Source: Neopusillimonas maritima
Lineage (GTDB): Bacteria; Pseudomonadota; Gammaproteobacteria; Burkholderiales; Burkholderiaceae_B
Assembly: GCF_003576595.1 (NCBI RefSeq)
Contig: NZ_NQOU01000008.1
Coordinates: 1-64,000 of the forward strand
Direction of reading: 5' to 3'
Length of the DNA stretch: 64,000 nucleotides
Shown here: in pieces, positions 61,579 to 64,000 of the stretch
How positions within the stretch are numbered: the stretch's first letter is position 1
Layout: the number at the start of each line of letters is the position of its first letter
Position numbers and translations under genes: made by a program
The notes under the pieces: generated by a model
What the model saw: the letters and a program-made list of their open reading frames with translations, nothing else
Databases searched by the model: none
Told to the model about the DNA's origin: nothing

Positions 61579-62892
61579 ATGGAATGGACCGTCGCACTTT
61601 CGATTTTGGTGGGTACGCTGGCATTTTGTCTTATGCTGGGGTTGCCGGTAGCAATAAGCTTTTTTGGCGTCAACATTGTTGGGGCTTTCATTTTTCTGGG
61701 CGGTGAGGTTGGGCTGGTTCAAATGACCCGCAACGTTGTCACCGCCATTACAAACTATAATCTTGCCCCCATTCCATTGTTCATCCTCATGGGTGAAATC
61801 CTATTGCACTCGGGTATGGCGTTTAAGGCTATTGATGCTATTGAACGGCTTATTACCAAGATACCCGGGCGAATGTCGGTAGTAGCTGTTGTTGCAGGTA
61901 CCGTTTTTTCCGCCTTATCGGGGTCAACCATTGCGAACACCGCCATGTTGGGTCGTTCACTCATGCCCGAGATGTTGCGCCGGGGCTACCACCCCACCTT
62001 ATCGATGGGTCCCATTATGGCGACAGGCGGCATCGCCATGCTGATTCCTCCTTCCGCCTTGGCGGTTCTGGTGGGTAGTTTGGCGGGCATGTCGATTTCG
62101 CGATTGCTGATTGCGGGTATTCTGCCGGCGCTCATCATGGCGACTTTATTTTTCGGTTATATCGTTGTGCGGGCGAAATTGCGGCCTCAAGACGCCCCTG
62201 CCGACGATCCCGTCCAGCGCAGCCTGAAAGATCGTTGGATGCCGTTTTTAATTTATGTTGTACCTTTGTCGGGTATTTTAATTGTGGTTGTCGGCTCGTT
62301 GCTCGGTGGCATTGCCACCCCAACTGAATCGGCTGCCCTGGGTGTTATTGCTTCGTTTGTAGCCGCCGCCGGTTATCGCTGCCTTAGCTGGGCGGTAATC
62401 TGGGCCACGTTGCGGGAAACGGCTCGCACCAGCGCCATGATTCTTTTCATTATCATGGCTTCAACAACCTTCAGCCAGATTTTGTCTTTTTCGGGCGCCA
62501 CCTCAGGCATGGTGAGCCTTATTACCAATGCCGGAGCCGACCCGTTTATGGTGTTGCTGGCCATGATTCTGGTGTTGCTTATTTTGGGTTGCTTCATCGA
62601 TCAGGTCAGCATGGTCATGATAACGGTGCCGCTTTTCATCCCCGTAGCCAATTCGGTGGGTATTGACCTGATCTGGTTGGGTGTTATTTACCTTCTCACC
62701 ATGGAAATGGCATTCCTTACACCGCCATTTGGGCTGCTATTGTTCGTCATGAAAGGGATTGCGCCCGAAAGTATTGGAATCAAAACGGTTTACCGCGCCG
62801 CAATGCCTTTCCTGGCAATGATGTTCACGGTTCTGATTCTGGTGCTTATTTTCCCCGGAATTGGGTTGTGGCTACCCAGCCTGATGAGATAA
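61579..62892 (+). CDS. dctM: TRAP transporter large permease (DctM)
   Basis: This 437-residue protein with about 12 membrane helices is the sodium-coupled translocating subunit. Family motifs are NLAPIPLFILMGEILLHSG, SALSGSTIANTAMLGRSLMPEML, GPIMATGGIAMLIPPSALAVLVG and PTESAALG. It is full length and completes the dctPQM set. Confidence 0.94.
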   Translation: MEWTVALSILVGTLAFCLMLGLPVAISFFGVNIVGAFIFLGGEVGLVQMTRNVVTAITNYNLAPIPLFILMGEILLHSGMAFKAIDAIERLITKIPGRMSVVAVVAGTVFSALSGSTIANTAMLGRSLMPEMLRRGYHPTLSMGPIMATGGIAMLIPPSALAVLVGSLAGMSISRLLIAGILPALIMATLFFGYIVVRAKLRPQDAPADDPVQRSLKDRWMPFLIYVVPLSGILIVVVGSLLGGIATPTESAALGVIASFVAAAGYRCLSWAVIWATLRETARTSAMILFIIMASTTFSQILSFSGATSGMVSLITNAGADPFMVLLAMILVLLILGCFIDQVSMVMITVPLFIPVANSVGIDLIWLGVIYLLTMEMAFLTPPFGLLLFVMKGIAPESIGIKTVYRAAMPFLAMMFTVLILVLIFPGIGLWLPSLMR

Positions 62893-62913
62893 GGGTTGCT
62901 GCGACGCTATGTT

Positions 62914-63822
62914 TTAAAGGTTGCTCATCGTTTTGCGGATTGTTTCAATGAGCCAGGTTTGGGGCGCGTTTTGCCCCTGCTGGCGATCCCAGTGAACCCG
63001 CACCTCTAACGGCGGCACTTCAAAAGGCAGCGGCAGTAACTTAAGGCCGCCATATCCTTCAAACATGCGCCCAATGGTGCCTGGCACAATAACCAGAAGA
63101 TCCGTTGATGTGATTAAGTGCGGCAACACCGTGAACTGCTGAACCTGCAGGGCAATTTTCCTGACAATGCCGGCGTTGCGAAGAATGGACTCCAGGTGTT
63201 TGTGGCCTGTTAGTTCCGATGACACATGGGCGTGGCGTGCGGTCAGGTAGGTCTCCAGGCTCAATTGCGTTTTTATCGTGGGATGGCTGGACGACAACAG
63301 GCACCAGTACTCCTCTTTCAATAGCAGTGCGCTTTCAGTCAGTTTGCCGATGAGCGGCAAGTTCCCAACGGCGGCATCGATTTTCCCTAACGCCAATGCT
63401 TCCGGCAGCGTTTCCGGCGGTGCTTGCATTGTTTCGATTTCGATACCCGGCGCATTGTGCTGAATGTATTTAAGCAGTGGGGGTAAAAACGCCAATGCAC
63501 CAATATCCGACATGGCCAACCTGAATCGGCGGGACGACAGTGTGGGGTTAAACGCGCGTTGCTGATCAACCAGTTCATTAATCTGATGCAAAATGGCACG
63601 GAATTTTTCGTAGCAATCCTGTGCACGCCGGGTTGGTACCATGGTGCGGCCTTCCCGGATAAAAAGCCTGTCGTTCAGAATCTCGCGCAAGCGGGCCAGC
63701 GTATAACTTATTGTGGGTTGCGTGAGTGTCAGCCGCTCGGCGGCGGCTGTGACGCTGCCGGTTTCATAAATGGCCACAAAGGCTTTAAGCAACGGAACGT
63801 CGAGAGAGTGTGTGTCGTCCAT
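62914..63822 (-). CDS. LysR-family transcriptional regulator
   Basis: This 302-residue LTTR has the N-terminal helix-turn-helix (GSVTAAAERLTLTQPTISYTLARL) and a periplasmic-binding-like sensor domain (FRLAMSDIGALAFLPPLLKYI). It is convergent with dctM (21 bases) and divergent from a gene beginning near 63984. A T-N11-A dyad immediately upstream of its start suggests autoregulation and control of the divergent gene, and a similar element lies before dctP. The inducer is probably the TRAP substrate or a metabolite of it. Confidence 0.9.
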   Translation of the reverse strand: MDDTHSLDVPLLKAFVAIYETGSVTAAAERLTLTQPTISYTLARLREILNDRLFIREGRTMVPTRRAQDCYEKFRAILHQINELVDQQRAFNPTLSSRRFRLAMSDIGALAFLPPLLKYIQHNAPGIEIETMQAPPETLPEALALGKIDAAVGNLPLIGKLTESALLLKEEYWCLLSSSHPTIKTQLSLETYLTARHAHVSSELTGHKHLESILRNAGIVRKIALQVQQFTVLPHLITSTDLLVIVPGTIGRMFEGYGGLKLLPLPFEVPPLEVRVHWDRQQGQNAPQTWLIETIRKTMSNL

Positions 63823-63829
63823 GATTTAG

Positions 63830-63846
63830 TATAGATCATTTCTATA
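63830..63846. promoter_or_regulatory. LysR-type T-N11-A operator dyad
   Basis: TATAGA and TCTATA flank TCATT in a perfect 6-bp dyad, 8 bases from the lysR start codon. The position is typical of an autoregulatory LysR box in a divergent promoter region. Confidence 0.55.
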
Positions 63847-63983
63847 CGTAAAAAATAAACTATCTATTGGATTTATTTTTTCCGCCATATTACCCTACGC
63901 TGATAAGTTGATCCAACGTCTGTTATTTGGGCGTTGCGGTGTGTTTTTGCTGGTTTCTTTGCGTTCGTTCGGGAATTTAATCT

Positions 63984-64000
63984 ATGACTCAATATCGTTC
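63984..64000 (+). CDS. Start of a gene cut by the window edge
   Basis: ATG 63984 begins a frame (MTQYR...) preceded by GGGA about 12 bases upstream. It lies divergent from the lysR gene, the usual place for its target. Only five codons are visible, so the product cannot be named. Confidence 0.35.

Noticed and set aside
1-64000. CRISPR arrays
   Set aside because: No regularly spaced direct repeats of 25-40 bases were seen, and no cas-like genes occur.

Overview
The window looks like chromosome from a betaproteobacterium of the order Burkholderiales, most like Alcaligenaceae (Bordetella, Pusillimonas or Advenella type). The basis is moderate-to-high GC coding DNA, the gene orders lolB-ispE-tRNA-Gln-prs-rplY-pth-ychF, ypjD/ffh and tamA-tamB-dcd-decarboxylase, a Coq7-type ubiquinone hydroxylase and Betaproteobacteria-style short proteins. 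No database search was possible, so the lineage is inferred from gene content and order.

Bases 1 to about 10.9 kb are an accessory defence island that ends at the 3' end of a tRNA-Leu(CAA). It starts with an N-terminally truncated tyrosine recombinase. Next comes a tightly coupled plus-strand operon of TIR, Nmad2-like, MazG-like and uracil-DNA-glycosylase-like genes. Facing it tail to tail is a minus-strand operon of a ThsB-like TIR, a SLOG-patatin phospholipase fusion, a second TIR protein and a stand-alone SLOG (STALD-like) protein. The island closes with a frameshifted reverse-transcriptase remnant and an Mrr-like nuclease. The two operons are the best candidates for undescribed immune systems. 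The minus-strand set reads as a Thoeris-like pathway in which a TIR-made nucleotide signal would switch on a lipase. The plus-strand set combines a TIR effector with enzymes that act on modified nucleotides or bases.

From 11 to 36 kb is ordinary housekeeping: htpG, ampD, a ypjD-like cytochrome c assembly protein, ffh, thiS, trmB, tRNA-Gly, gabD, a cation efflux pump, metG, apbC, tamA-tamB, dcd, an Orn/Lys/Arg decarboxylase, a BaiN/HI0933-type flavoprotein, gcvH, folA, thyA, an OsmC protein and coq7. Between coq7 and the next operon (36311-36501) is a well-formed small RNA candidate. It has a sigma70-like promoter, a hairpin whose loop carries an anti-Shine-Dalgarno motif, and a perfect intrinsic terminator.

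Bases 36.6-49.4 kb hold a surface polysaccharide cluster: a WecA-type initiating transferase, TviB/WbpO-like and TviC/WbpP-like enzymes making UDP-GalNAcA, a MurJ-type flippase, an AsnB-type amidotransferase, two GT4 glycosyltransferases, a rare double-GT4 fusion, and an AlgC-type phosphomannomutase/phosphoglucomutase. No polymerase is visible, which suggests a short, amidated, uronic-acid-containing glycan.

Bases 49.5-64 kb return to core genes (a FAD-linked oxidase, mutM, a TPR protein, lolB, ispE, tRNA-Gln, prs, rplY, pth, a CPBP membrane protein, ychF). The window ends with a three-component TRAP transporter and a LysR regulator. Related dyad elements upstream of both suggest that the regulator controls the transporter and a gene starting at the right edge.
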